Source: Xylocopa sonorina (lineage: Eukaryota > Arthropoda > Insecta > Hymenoptera > Apidae). From it: a DNA stretch of 64,000 bases. The position numbers and the translations under genes were made by a program. The notes under the pieces are model-generated. The model searched no databases. It was given only the letters and a program-made list of their open reading frames with translations, and was not told the DNA's origin. Below, one piece after another: positions 53,099 to 64,000 of the stretch. Each line of letters opens with the position of its first letter. Positions within the stretch are counted from its first letter, which is position 1. The stretch is from contig NW_027490111.1 in NCBI RefSeq assembly GCF_050948175.1, positions 186,001 through 250,000 on the forward strand. The letters run 5' to 3'.

Positions 53099-55042
53099 TT
53101 AAATGGTTTGTGAAGTGTCATGTATTCCTCGTCTACACTTCAAATGAATGTAAATGCGACACTTCCTTGCTAGGTAATAGCGTCTATAGATGTCTAGGTA
53201 TCGTAGGAATAGAGTTCTAATGCTTCTTAAAACACGATATCGCATCTCATTTCTATGTTTCATGGTAAGGTATAATATGATTTGCGAAATGTTATGTATT
53301 CCTCGTCTACACTTCAAATGAATGTAAATGCGACACTTCCTCGCTAGGAAATAGCGTTTGCAGATGTCTACGTATCGTAGAAATAGATTTGTAAAGCTCG
53401 TTAAAACGCGATATCGCATCTCATTTCTATGTTTCATGGTAAGATATAATATGACTTGCGAAGTGTCATGTATTCCTCGTCTACACTTCAAATGAATGTA
53501 AATGCGACACTTCCTTGCTAGGAAATAGCGTCTGCAGATGTATAGGTATCGTAGCAATAGAGTTCTAATGCTTCTTAAAACGCGATATCGCATCTCATTT
53601 CTATGTTTCATGGTAAGATATAATATTCATTGCGAAGTGTTATCCTTTCCTCGTCTACGATTCAAATGAATGTAAATGCGACACTCCCTTGCAAGGAAAT
53701 AGCGTTTGCAGATGTCTACGTATCGTAGCAATAGATTTCTAATGCTTCTTAGAACGAGATATTGCATCTCATATCTATGTTTCATGATAAGATATAATAT
53801 TCGTTGCGAAGTGTTATATATTCCTCGTCTACACTTCAAATGTAAATGCGACACTTCCTTCCAAGGAAATAGCGTTTGCAGATATCTACGTATCGTAGCA
53901 ATAGATTTCTCATGCTTCTTAAAGCACGATATCGCATCTCATTTCTATGTTTCATGGTAAGATATAATATTCATTGCGAAGTGTTATGCATTCCTCGTCT
54001 ACACTTCAAATGAATGTAAATGCGACACTCCCTTGCAAGGAAATAGCGTTTGCAGATGTCTACGTATCGTAGCAATAGAGTTCAAATGCTTCTTAAAACG
54101 AGATATTGCATCTCATATCTATGTTTCATGATAAGATATAATATTCATTGCGAAGTGATATGCATTCCTCGTCTACGATTCAAATGAATGTAAATGCGAC
54201 ACTTCCTTGCAAGGAAATAGCGTTTGCAGATGTCTGCGTATCGTAGCAATATAGTTCTTATGATTCTTAAAACGCGATATCGCATCTCATTTCTATGTTT
54301 CATGGTAAGATGTAATATGATTTGCGAAGTGTTATGTATTCCTCGTCTACACTTCAAATGAATGAAACTGCGACACATCCTTGCTAGGAAATAGCGTCTG
54401 CAGATGTCTAGGTATCGTAGCAATAGAGTTCTAATGCTTCTTAAAACGCGATATCGCATCTCATTTCTATGTTTCATGGTAAGATATAATATGATTTGCG
54501 AAGTGTTATGTATTCCTCGTCTACACTTCAAATGAATGCAAATGCGACACTTCTTTGCAAGGAAATAGCGTTTGCAGATGTCTACGTGTCGTAGCAATAG
54601 AGTTCTTATGATTCTTAAAACGCGATATCGCATCACATTTCTATGTTTCATGGTAAGATATAATATGATTTGCGAAGTGTTATGTATTCCTCGTCTACAC
54701 TTCAAATGAATGTAAATGCGACACTTCCTTGCAAGGAAATAGCGTTTGCAGATGTCTACGTATCGTAGCAATGGATTTCTACTGCTTCTTAAAACGCGAT
54801 ATCGCATCTCATTTCTATGTTTCATGGTAAGGTATAATATGATTTGCGAAGTGTTATGTATTCCTCGTCTACACTTCAAATGAATGCAAATGCGACACTT
54901 CTTTGCAAGGAAATAGCGTTTGCAGATGTCTACGTATCGTAGCAATGGATTTCTGCAGCTTCTTAAAACGCGATATCGCATCTCATTTCTATGTTTCATG
55001 GTAAGGTATAATATGATTTGGGAAGTGTTATGTATTCCTCGT
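53099..55042. repeat. Right-domain 1.94-kb block, copy 3 of 4
   Basis: Offset 3302 bp from copy 2. Part of the first 3998-bp higher-order unit. Confidence 0.85.
53748..53917. repeat. 170-bp variant monomer, copy 5 of 8
   Basis: Same deletion, 3302 bp (19 monomers less 4 bp) after copy 4. Confidence 0.9.
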
Positions 55043-57096
55043 CTACACTTCAAATGAATGTAAATGCGACACTTCCTCGCTAGGAAATAGCGTTTGCAGA
55101 TGTCTATGTATCGTAGCAATAGATTTCTAATGCTCGTTAAAACGCGATATCGCATCTCATTTCTATGTTTCATGGTAAGATATAATATGATTTGCGAAGT
55201 GTCATGTATTCCTCGTCTACACTTCAAATGAATGTAAATGCGACACTTCCTTGCTAGGAAATAGCGTCTGCAGATGTATAGGTATCGTAGCAATAGAGTT
55301 CCAATGCTTCTTAAAACGCGATATCGCATCTCATTTCTATGTTTCATGGTAAGATATAATATTCATTGCGAAGTGTTATCCTTTCCTCGTCTACGATTCA
55401 AATGAATGTAAATGCGACACTCCCTTGCAAGGAAATAGCGTTTGCAGTTGTCTACGTATAGTAGCAATAGAGTTCTTATGATTCTTAAAACGCGACATCG
55501 CATCTCATATCTATGTTTCATGGTAAGATATAATATGATTTGCGAAGTGTTATGTATTCCTCGTCTACACTTCAAATGAATGTAAATGCGACACTTCCTT
55601 GGTAGAAAATAGCGTCTGCAGATGTCTACGTATCGTAGCAATGGATTCCTGATGCTTCTTAAAACGCGATAATGCATCTCATTTCTATGTTTCATGGTAA
55701 TATATAATATGATTTGCGAAGTGTCATGTATTCCTCGTCCACGCTTCAAATGAATGTAAATACGACACTTCCTTGCAAGGAAATAGCGTTTGCAGATGAC
55801 TACGTATCGTAGCAATAGAGTTCTTATGATTCTTAAAACGCGATATCGCCTCTCACTTCTATGATTCATGGTAAGATATAATATGATTTGCGAAGTGTCA
55901 TGTATTCCTCGTCTACACTTCAAATGAATGTAAATGCGACACTTCCCTGCATGGAAATAGCGTTTGCAGATGTCTACGTATCGTAGCAATAGAGTTCTTA
56001 TGACTCTTAAAACGCGATATCGCCTCTCATTCCTATGTTTCATGGTAAGATATAATATGATTTGCGGAGTGTCATGTATTCCTCGTCTACACATCAAATG
56101 AATGTAAATGCGACACTTCCTTGCAAGGAAATAGCGTTTGCAAATGTCTACCTGTCGTAGCAATAGTGTTCTAATGCTTCTTAAAACGCGATATCGGATC
56201 TCATTTCTATGTTTCATGGTAAGATATAATATGATTTGCGAAGTGTTATGTATTCCTCGTCTACACTTCAAATGAATGTAAATGCGACACTTCCTTGCAA
56301 TAAAATAGCGTTTGCAGATGTCCACGTATCGTAGCAATAGAGCTCTTATGATTCTTAAAACGCGATATCGGATCTTATTTCTATGTTTCATGGTAAGGTA
56401 TAATATGATTTGCAAAGTGTTATGTATTCCTCGTCTACACTTCAAATGAATGTAAATGCGACACTTTCTTGCAAGGAAATAGCGTTTGCAGATGTCTACG
56501 TATCGTAGCAATGGATTTCTGATGCTTCTTAAAACGCGATATCGCATCTCACTTCTATGATTCATGGTAAGATATAATATGATTTGCGAAGTGTCATGTA
56601 TTCCTCGTCTACACTTCAAATGAATGTAAATGCGACACTTCCCTGCATGGAAATAGCGTTTGCAGATGTCTACGTATCTAAGCAATAGAGTTCTTATGAC
56701 TCTTAAAACGCGATATCGCCTCTCATTCCTATGTTTCATGGTAAGATATAATATGATTTGCGGAGTGTCATGTATTCCTCGTCTACACATCAAATGAATG
56801 TAAATGCGACACTTCCTTGCAAGGAAATAGCGTTTGCAAATGTCTACCTGTCGTAGCAATAGTGTTCTAATGCTTCGTAAAACGCTATATCGGATCTCAT
56901 TTCTATGTTTCATGGTAAGATATAATATGATTTGCGAAGTGTTATGTATTCCTCGTCTACACTTCAAATGAATGTAAATGCGACACTTCCTTGCAAGGAA
57001 ATAGCGTTTGCAGATGTCTACGTATCGTAGCAATAGATTTCTTATGATACTTAAAACGCGATATCGCATCTCATTTCTATGTTTCATGGTAAGATA

Positions 57097-59040
57097 TTAA
57101 ATGGTTTGTGAAGTGTCATGTATTCCTCGTCTACACTTCAAATGAATGTAAATGCGACACTTCCTTGCTAGGTAATAGCGTCTATAGATGTCTAGGTATC
57201 GTAGGAATAGAGTTCTAATGCTTCTTAAAACACGATATCGCATCTCATTTCTATGTTTCATGGTAAGGTATAATATGATTTGCGAAATGTTATGTATTCC
57301 TCGTCTACACTTCAAATGAATGTAAATGCGACACTTCCTCGCTAGGAAATAGCGTTTGCAGATGTCTACGTATCGTAGAAATAGATTTGTAAAGCTCGTT
57401 AAAACGCGATATCGCATCTCATTTCTATGTTTCATGGTAAGATATAATATGACTTGCGAAGTGTCATGTATTCCTCGTCTACACTTCAAATGAATGTAAA
57501 TGCGACACTTCCTTGCTAGGAAATAGCGTCTGCAGATGTATAGGTATCGTAGCAATAGAGTTCTAATGCTTCTTAAAACGCGATATCGCATCTCATTTCT
57601 ATGTTTCATGGTAAGATATAATATTCATTGCGAAGTGTTATCCTTTCCTCGTCTACGATTCAAATGAATGTAAATGCGACACTCCCTTGCAAGGAAATAG
57701 CGTTTGCAGATGTCTACGTATCGTAGCAATAGATTTCTAATGCTTCTTAGAACGAGATATTGCATCTCATATCTATGTTTCATGATAAGATATAATATTC
57801 GTTGCGAAGTGTTATATATTCCTCGTCTACACTTCAAATGTAAATGCGACACTTCCTTCCAAGGAAATAGCGTTTGCAGATATCTACGTATCGTAGCAAT
57901 AGATTTCTCATGCTTCTTAAAGCACGATATCGCATCTCATTTCTATGTTTCATGGTAAGATATAATATTCATTGCGAAGTGTTATGCATTCCTCGTCTAC
58001 ACTTCAAATGAATGTAAATGCGACACTCCCTTGCAAGGTAATAGCGTTTGCAGATGTCTACGTATCGTAGCAATAGAGTTCAAATGCTTCTTAAAACGAG
58101 ATATTGCATCTCATATCTATGTTTCATGATAAGATATAATATTCATTGCGAAGTGATATGCATTCCTCGTCTACGATTCAAATGAATGTAAATGCGACAC
58201 TTCCTTGCAAGGAAATAGCGTTTGCAGATGTCTGCGTATCGTAGCAATATAGTTCTTATGATTCTTAAAACGCGATATCGCATCTCATTTCTATGTTTCA
58301 TGGTAAGATGTAATATGATTTGCGAAGTGTTATGTATTCCTCGTCTACACTTCAAATGAATGAAACTGCGACACATCCTTGCTAGGAAATAGCGTCTGCA
58401 GATGTCTAGGTATCGTAGCAATAGAGTTCTAATGCTTCTTAAAACGCGATATCGCACCTCATTTCTATGTTTCATGGTAAGATATAATATGATTTGCGAA
58501 GTGTTATGTACTCCTCGTCTACACTTCAAATGAATGCAAATGCGACACTTCTTTGCAAGGAAATAGCGTTTGCAGATGTCTACGTGTCGTAGCAATAGAG
58601 TTCTTATGATTCTTAAAACGCGATATCGCATCACATTTCTATGTTTCATGGTAAGATATAATATGATTTGCGAAGTGTTATGTATTCCTCGTCTACACTT
58701 CAAATGAATGTAAATGCGACACTTCCTTGCAAGGAAATAGCGTTTGCAGATGTCTACGTATCGTAGCAATGGATTTCTACTGCTTCTTAAAACGCGATAT
58801 CGCATCTCATTTCTATGTTTCATGGTAAGGTATAATATGATTTGCGAAGTGTTATGTATTCCTCGTCTACACTTCAAATGAATGCAAATGCGACACTTCT
58901 TTGCAAGGAAATAGCGTTTGCAGATGTCTACGTATCGTAGCAATGGATTTCTGCAGCTTCTTAAAACGCGATATCGCATCTCATTTCTATGTTTCATGGT
59001 AAGGTATAATATGATTTGCGAAGTGTTATGTATTCCTCGT
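57097..59040. repeat. Right-domain 1.94-kb block, copy 4 of 4
   Basis: Offset 3998 bp from copy 3, with only isolated substitutions such as catctcattt/cacctcattt and gtattcctc/gtactcctc. Confidence 0.85.
57746..57915. repeat. 170-bp variant monomer, copy 6 of 8
   Basis: Same deletion, 3998 bp (23 monomers less 4 bp) after copy 5, inside the 4-kb higher-order repeat. Confidence 0.9.
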
Positions 59041-59829
59041 CTACACTTCAAATGAATGTAAATGCGACACTTCCTCGCTAGGAAATAGCGTTTGCAGATG
59101 TCTATGTATCGTAGCAATAGATTTCTAATGCTCGTTAAAACGCGATATCGCATCTCATTTCTATGTTTCATGGTAAGATATAATATGATTTGCGAAGTGT
59201 CATGTATTCCTCGTCTACACTTCAAATGAATGTAAATGCGACACTTCCTTGCTAGGAAATAGCGTCTGCAGATGTATAGGTATCGTAGCAATAGAGTTCC
59301 AATGCTTCTTAAAACGCGATATCGCATCTCATTTCTATGTTTCATGGTAAGATATAATATTCATTGCGAAGTGTTATCCTTTCCTCGTCTACGATTCAAA
59401 TGAATGTAAATGCGACACTCCCTTGCAAGGAAATAGCGTTTGCAGATGTCTACGTATAGTAGCAATAGAGTTCTTATGATTCTTAAAACGCGACATCGCA
59501 TCTCATATCTATGTTTCATGGTAAGATATAATATGATTTGCGAAGTGTTATGTATTCCTCGTCTACACTTCAAATGAATGTAAATGCGACACTTCCTTGG
59601 TAGAAAATAGCGTCTGCAGATGTCTAGGTATCGTAGCAATAGAGTTCTAATGCTTCTTAAAACGCGATATCGCATCTCATTTCTATGTTTCATGGTAAGA
59701 TATAATATGATTTGCGAAGTGTTATGTATTCCTCGTCTACACTTCAAATGAATGTAAATGCGACACTTCCTTGCTAGGAAATAGCGTTTGCAGATGTCTA
59801 GGTATCGTAGAAATAGAGTTCAAGTGCGT

Positions 59830-59999
59830 CTTAAAACGAGATATTGCATCTCATATCTATGTTTCATGATAAGATATAATATTCGTTGCGAAGTGTTATA
59901 TATTCCTCGTCTACACTTCAAATGTAAATGCGACACTTCCTTCCAAGGAAATAGCGTTTGCAGATATCTACGTATCGAAGCAATAGATTTCTCATGCTT
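59830..59999. repeat. 170-bp variant monomer, copy 7 of 8
   Basis: Same deletion, 2084 bp (12 monomers less 4 bp) after copy 6. Its flanks (aagtgcgtcttaaaacgag, ctaagtatcg) resemble copy 3. Confidence 0.9.
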
Positions 60000-60348
60000 C
60001 TTAAAACACGATATCGCATCTCATTTCTATGTTTCATGGTAAGATATAATATTCATTGCGAAGTGTTATGCATTCCTCGTCTACACTTCAAATGAATGTA
60101 AACGCGACACTCCCTTGCAAGGAAATAGCGTTTGCAGATGTCTAAGTATCGTAGCAATAGAGTTCAAATGCTTCTTAAAACGAGATATTGCATCTCATAT
60201 CTATGCTTCATGGTAAGATGTAATATGATTTGCGAAGTGTTATGTATTCCTCGTCTACACTTCAAATGTATGTAACTGCGACACATCCTTGCTAGGAAAT
60301 AGCGTCTGCAGATGTCTAGGTATCGTAGCAATAGAGTTCTAATGCTTC

Positions 60349-60870
60349 TTAAAACGCGATATCGCATCTCATTTCTATGTTTCATGGTAAGATATAATAT
60401 GATTTGCGAAGTGTTATGTATTCCTCGTCTACACTTCAAATGAATGCAAATGCGACACTTCTTTGCAAGGAAATAGCGTTTGCAGATGTCTACGTATCGT
60501 AGCAATGGATTTCTACTGCTTCTTAAAACGCGATATCGCATCTCATTTCTATGTTTCATGGTAAGGTATAATATGATTTGCGAAGTGTTATGTATTCCTC
60601 GTCTACACTTCAAATGAATGCAAATGCGACACTTCTTTGCAAGGAAATAGCGTTTGCAGATGTCTACGTATCGTAGCAATGGATTTCTGCAGCTTCTTAA
60701 AACGCGATATCGCATCTCATTTCTATGTTTCATGGTAAGGTATAATATGATTTGCGAAGTGTTATGTATTCCTCGTCTACACTTCAAATGAATGTAAATG
60801 CGACACTTCCTCGCTAGGAAATAGCGTTTGCAGATGTCTATGTATCGTAGCAATAGATTTCTAATGCTCG
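60349..60870. repeat. 522-bp (3-monomer) tandem duplication, unit 1
   Basis: Identical by eye to 60871-61392. It includes the ordered variants gatttctactgc, gatttctgcagc and tgctcgttaaaac. Other copies of this three-monomer segment (for example 42.0-42.4 kb and 58.7-59.1 kb) are single, so this is a very recent event. Confidence 0.9.
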
Positions 60871-61392
60871 TTAAAACGCGATATCGCATCTCATTTCTAT
60901 GTTTCATGGTAAGATATAATATGATTTGCGAAGTGTTATGTATTCCTCGTCTACACTTCAAATGAATGCAAATGCGACACTTCTTTGCAAGGAAATAGCG
61001 TTTGCAGATGTCTACGTATCGTAGCAATGGATTTCTACTGCTTCTTAAAACGCGATATCGCATCTCATTTCTATGTTTCATGGTAAGGTATAATATGATT
61101 TGCGAAGTGTTATGTATTCCTCGTCTACACTTCAAATGAATGCAAATGCGACACTTCTTTGCAAGGAAATAGCGTTTGCAGATGTCTACGTATCGTAGCA
61201 ATGGATTTCTGCAGCTTCTTAAAACGCGATATCGCATCTCATTTCTATGTTTCATGGTAAGGTATAATATGATTTGCGAAGTGTTATGTATTCCTCGTCT
61301 ACACTTCAAATGAATGTAAATGCGACACTTCCTCGCTAGGAAATAGCGTTTGCAGATGTCTATGTATCGTAGCAATAGATTTCTAATGCTCG
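60871..61392. repeat. 522-bp (3-monomer) tandem duplication, unit 2
   Basis: Directly follows unit 1. Identity carries on to about 61458, where gtgtcatg replaces gtgttatg. Confidence 0.9.
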
Positions 61393-61992
61393 TTAAAACG
61401 CGATATCGCATCTCATTTCTATGTTTCATGGTAAGATATAATATGATTTGCGAAGTGTCATGTATTCCTCGTCTACACTTCAAATGAATGTAAATGCGAC
61501 ACTTCCTTGCTAGGAAATAGCGTCTGCAGATGTATAGGTATCGTAGCAATAGAGTTCCAATGCTTCTTAAAACGCGATATCGCATCTCATTTCTATGTTT
61601 CATGGTAAGATATAATATTCATTGCGAAGTGTTATCCTTTCCTCGTCTACGATTCAAATGAATGTAAATGCGACACTCCCTTGCAAGGAAATAGCGTTTG
61701 CAGATGTCTACGTATCGTAGCAATAGAGTTCTTATGATTCTTAAAACGCGATATCGGATCTCATTTCTATGTTTCATGGTAAGATATAATATGATTTGCG
61801 AAGTGTCATGTATTCCTCGTCTACACTTCAAATGAATGTAAATGCGACACTTCCCTGCATGGAAATAGCGTTTGCAGATGTCTACGTATCGTAGCAATAG
61901 AGTTCTTATGATTCTTAAAACGCGATATCGCCTCTCACTTCTATGATTCATGATAAGATATAATATTCATTGCGAAGTGTCATGTATTCCTC

Positions 61993-63063
61993 GTCTACAC
62001 TTCAAATGAATGTAACTGCGACACATCCTTGCTAGGAAATAGCGTCTGCAGATGTCTAGGTTTCGTAGCAATAGAGTTCTAATGCTTCTTAAAACGCGAT
62101 ATCGCATCTCATTTCTATGTTTCATGGTAAGATATAATATGATTTGCGAAGTGTTATGTATTCCTCGTCTACACTTCAAATGAATGCAAATGCGACACTT
62201 CTTTGCAAGGAAATAGCGTTTGCAGATGTCTACGTATCGTAGCAATAGAGTTCTTATGATTCTTAAAACGCGATATCGCATCACATTTCTATGTTTCATG
62301 GTAAGACATAATATGATTTGCGGAGTGTTATGTATTCCTCGTCTACACTTCAGATGAATGTAAATGCGACACTTCCTTGCTAGGTAATAGCGTCTGCAGA
62401 TGTCTAGGTATCGTAGGAATAGAGTTCTAATGCTTCCTAAAACACGATATCGCATCTCATTTCTATGTTTCATGGTAAGATATAATATGATATGCGAAGT
62501 GTTATGTATTCCTCGTCTACACTTCAAATGAATGTAAATGCGACACTTCCTCGCTAGGAAATAGCGTTTGCAGATGTCTACGTATCGTAGCAATAGATTT
62601 CTAATGCTCGTTAAAACGCGATATCGCATCTCATTTCTATGTTTCATGGTAAGATGTGATATGATTTGCGAAGTGTCATGTATTCCTCGTCTACACTTCA
62701 AATGAATGTAAATGCGACACTTCCTTGCTAGGAAATAGCGTCTGCAGATGTATAGGTATCGTAGCAATAGAGTTCTAATGCTTCATAAAACGCGATATCG
62801 CATCTCATATCTATGTTTCATGATAAGATATAATATTCATTGCGAAGTGTTATGCATTCCTCGTCTACGATTCAAATGAATGTAAATGCAACACTTCCTT
62901 CCAAGGAAATAGCGTTTGCAGATGTCTACGTATCGTAGCAATAGAGTTCTAATGCTTCTTTAAACGCGATATCGCATCTCATTTCTGTGTTTCATGGTAA
63001 GATATAATATGATTTGCAAAGTGTTATGTATTCCTCGTCTACACATCAAATGAATGTAAATGC
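61993..63063. repeat. Right-domain 1.07-kb block, copy 2
   Basis: Partner of 47045-48115, nearly 15 kb away. It shows that exchange also acts over long distances inside the domain. One visible difference is gtaagatgtgat against gtaagatatgat. Confidence 0.85.
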
Positions 63064-63653
63064 GACACTCCCTTGCAAGGAAATAGCGTTTGCAGATGTC
63101 TACGTATCGTAGCAATAGAGTTCAAATGCTTCTTAAAACGAGATATTGCATCTCATATCTATGTTTCATGATAAGATATAATATTCATTGCGAAGTGATA
63201 TGCATTCCTCGTCTACGACTCAAATGAATGTAAATGCGACACTTCCTTGCAAGGAAATAGCGTTTGCAGATGTCTACGTATCGTAGCAATAGAGTTCTTA
63301 TGATTCTTAAAACGCGACATCGCATCTCATTTCTATGTTTCATGGTAAGATATAATATGATTTGCGAAGTGTTATGTATTCCTCGTCTACACTTCAAATG
63401 AATGTAAATGCGACACTTCCTTGGTAGAAAATAGCGTCTGCAGATGTCTAGGTATCGTAGCAATAGAGTTCTAATGCTTCTTAAAACGCGATATCGCATC
63501 TCATTTCTATGTTTCATGGTAAGATATAATATGATTTGCGAAGTGTTATGTATTCCTCGTCTACACTTCAAATGAATGTAAATGCGACACTTCCTTGCTA
63601 GGAAATAGCGTTTGCAGATGTCTAGGTATCGTAGAAATAGAGTTCAAATGCGT

Positions 63654-63823
63654 CTTAAAACGAGATATTGCATCTCATATCTATGTTTCATGATAAGATA
63701 TAATATTCGTTGCGAAGTGTTATATATTCCTCGTCTACACTTCAAATGTAAATGCGACACTTCCTTCCAAGGAAATAGCGTTTGCAGATATCTACGTATC
63801 GTAGCAATAGATTTCTCATGCTT
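63654..63823. repeat. 170-bp variant monomer, copy 8 of 8
   Basis: Same deletion, 3824 bp (22 monomers less 4 bp) after copy 7, near the window end. Confidence 0.9.
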
Positions 63824-64000
63824 CTTAAAACACGATATCGCATCTCATTTCTATGTTTCATGGTAAGATATAATATTCATTGCGAAGTGTTATGCATTCC
63901 TCGTCTACACTTCAAATGAATGTAAATGCGACACTCCCTTGCAAGGAAATAGCGTTTGCAGATGTCTAAGTATCGTAGCAATAGAGTTCAAATGCTTCTT

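Larger units (their letters stand above)
51750..55626. repeat. 4.0-kb higher-order repeat, unit 1 (about 22 monomers)
   Basis: Matches 55748-59624 at 3998 bp, which is 22 monomers of 174 bp plus one of 170 bp. The two units are almost directly adjacent, so this is a tandem higher-order repeat with very high similarity. It contains a minus-strand open stretch and the 170-bp marker monomer in equivalent places. Confidence 0.85.
55748..59624. repeat. 4.0-kb higher-order repeat, unit 2
   Basis: Partner of 51750-55626. Similarity ends where gtctaggtatcg stands in place of the gtctacgtatcg found after the cttggtagaaaatag monomer in unit 1. Confidence 0.85.
37348..64000. repeat. 174-bp satellite array, right part (about 153 monomers)
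   Basis: The same monomer in the same orientation and phase continues after the insertion and runs off the window end. Counting from the gcgaag landmark at 37466 to the one at 63882 gives 152 monomers minus 32 bp, and eight recurrent 4-bp deletions account for that exactly. This half is richer in type 1 monomers than the left half. It therefore has the longest accidental minus-strand open frames, such as 50843-53089, 55363-57087 and 37017-38957. No gene is called in it. Confidence 0.98.

Noticed and set aside
1..64000. CRISPR array or prokaryotic repeat system
   Set aside because: There are no short repeats alternating with unique spacers; whole 174-bp units are repeated without spacers and there are no cas-like genes.

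Overview
The window is almost entirely one tandem satellite DNA. A monomer of about 174 bp is repeated head-to-tail roughly 359 times: about 206 copies at 1-35787 and about 153 at 37348-64000. One foreign insertion of 1560 bp (35788-37347) interrupts the array. I see no host gene, rRNA, tRNA, CRISPR array or prokaryotic operon. The long minus-strand open frames (up to 748 codons at 50843-53089) arise because 174 = 3 x 58 and the common monomer has no stop in one minus frame. I read them as artefacts, not genes. The picture fits eukaryotic centromeric or other heterochromatic DNA. The inserted element looks arthropod-like to me, possibly hymenopteran, but that is a weak impression and the species cannot be told from this sequence.

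Monomers fall into two linked-variant classes. Type 1 carries a gcgatatcgc palindrome and atgatttgcg. Type 2 carries gagatattgc, attcattgcg and tacgattc, and its 'tca' is a minus-strand TGA that breaks the open frame. Both share a conserved part with a 14-bp perfect palindrome and a small hairpin-forming dyad. Private variants divide the array into three domains. The left domain (1 to about 20.6 kb) mixes both types, and its marker is a cgtaaaaatag monomer. The middle domain (about 20.6-35.2 kb) is marked by a gcacagcatatata type-2 variant. The right domain (37.35-64 kb) is marked by eight monomers with the same 4-bp deletion (170 bp). Within each domain, multi-monomer blocks recur at exact multiples of the monomer: 3131, 6612, 2784, 5916, 8352, 4350, 3306, 2436, 870, 3302, 3998 and 522 bp. 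This is a layered, irregular higher-order repeat structure produced by segmental duplication.

The insertion begins TGTCACGTC and ends GACGTCACA, with 12 of 14 terminal bases matching as inverted repeats. It is flanked by CTTG on both sides. Removing the element plus one CTTG restores the 174-bp phase exactly, so both ends are known to the base. It could be a solo LTR or a non-autonomous DNA transposon (Ginger-like termini); no recognisable transposase or polymerase domain remains. It sits exactly at the centre of the satellite's 14-bp palindrome. The roughly 550 bp of satellite on its left carries a cluster of single-base indels found nowhere else in the window. That is either a degenerate array edge or a low-quality assembly patch.
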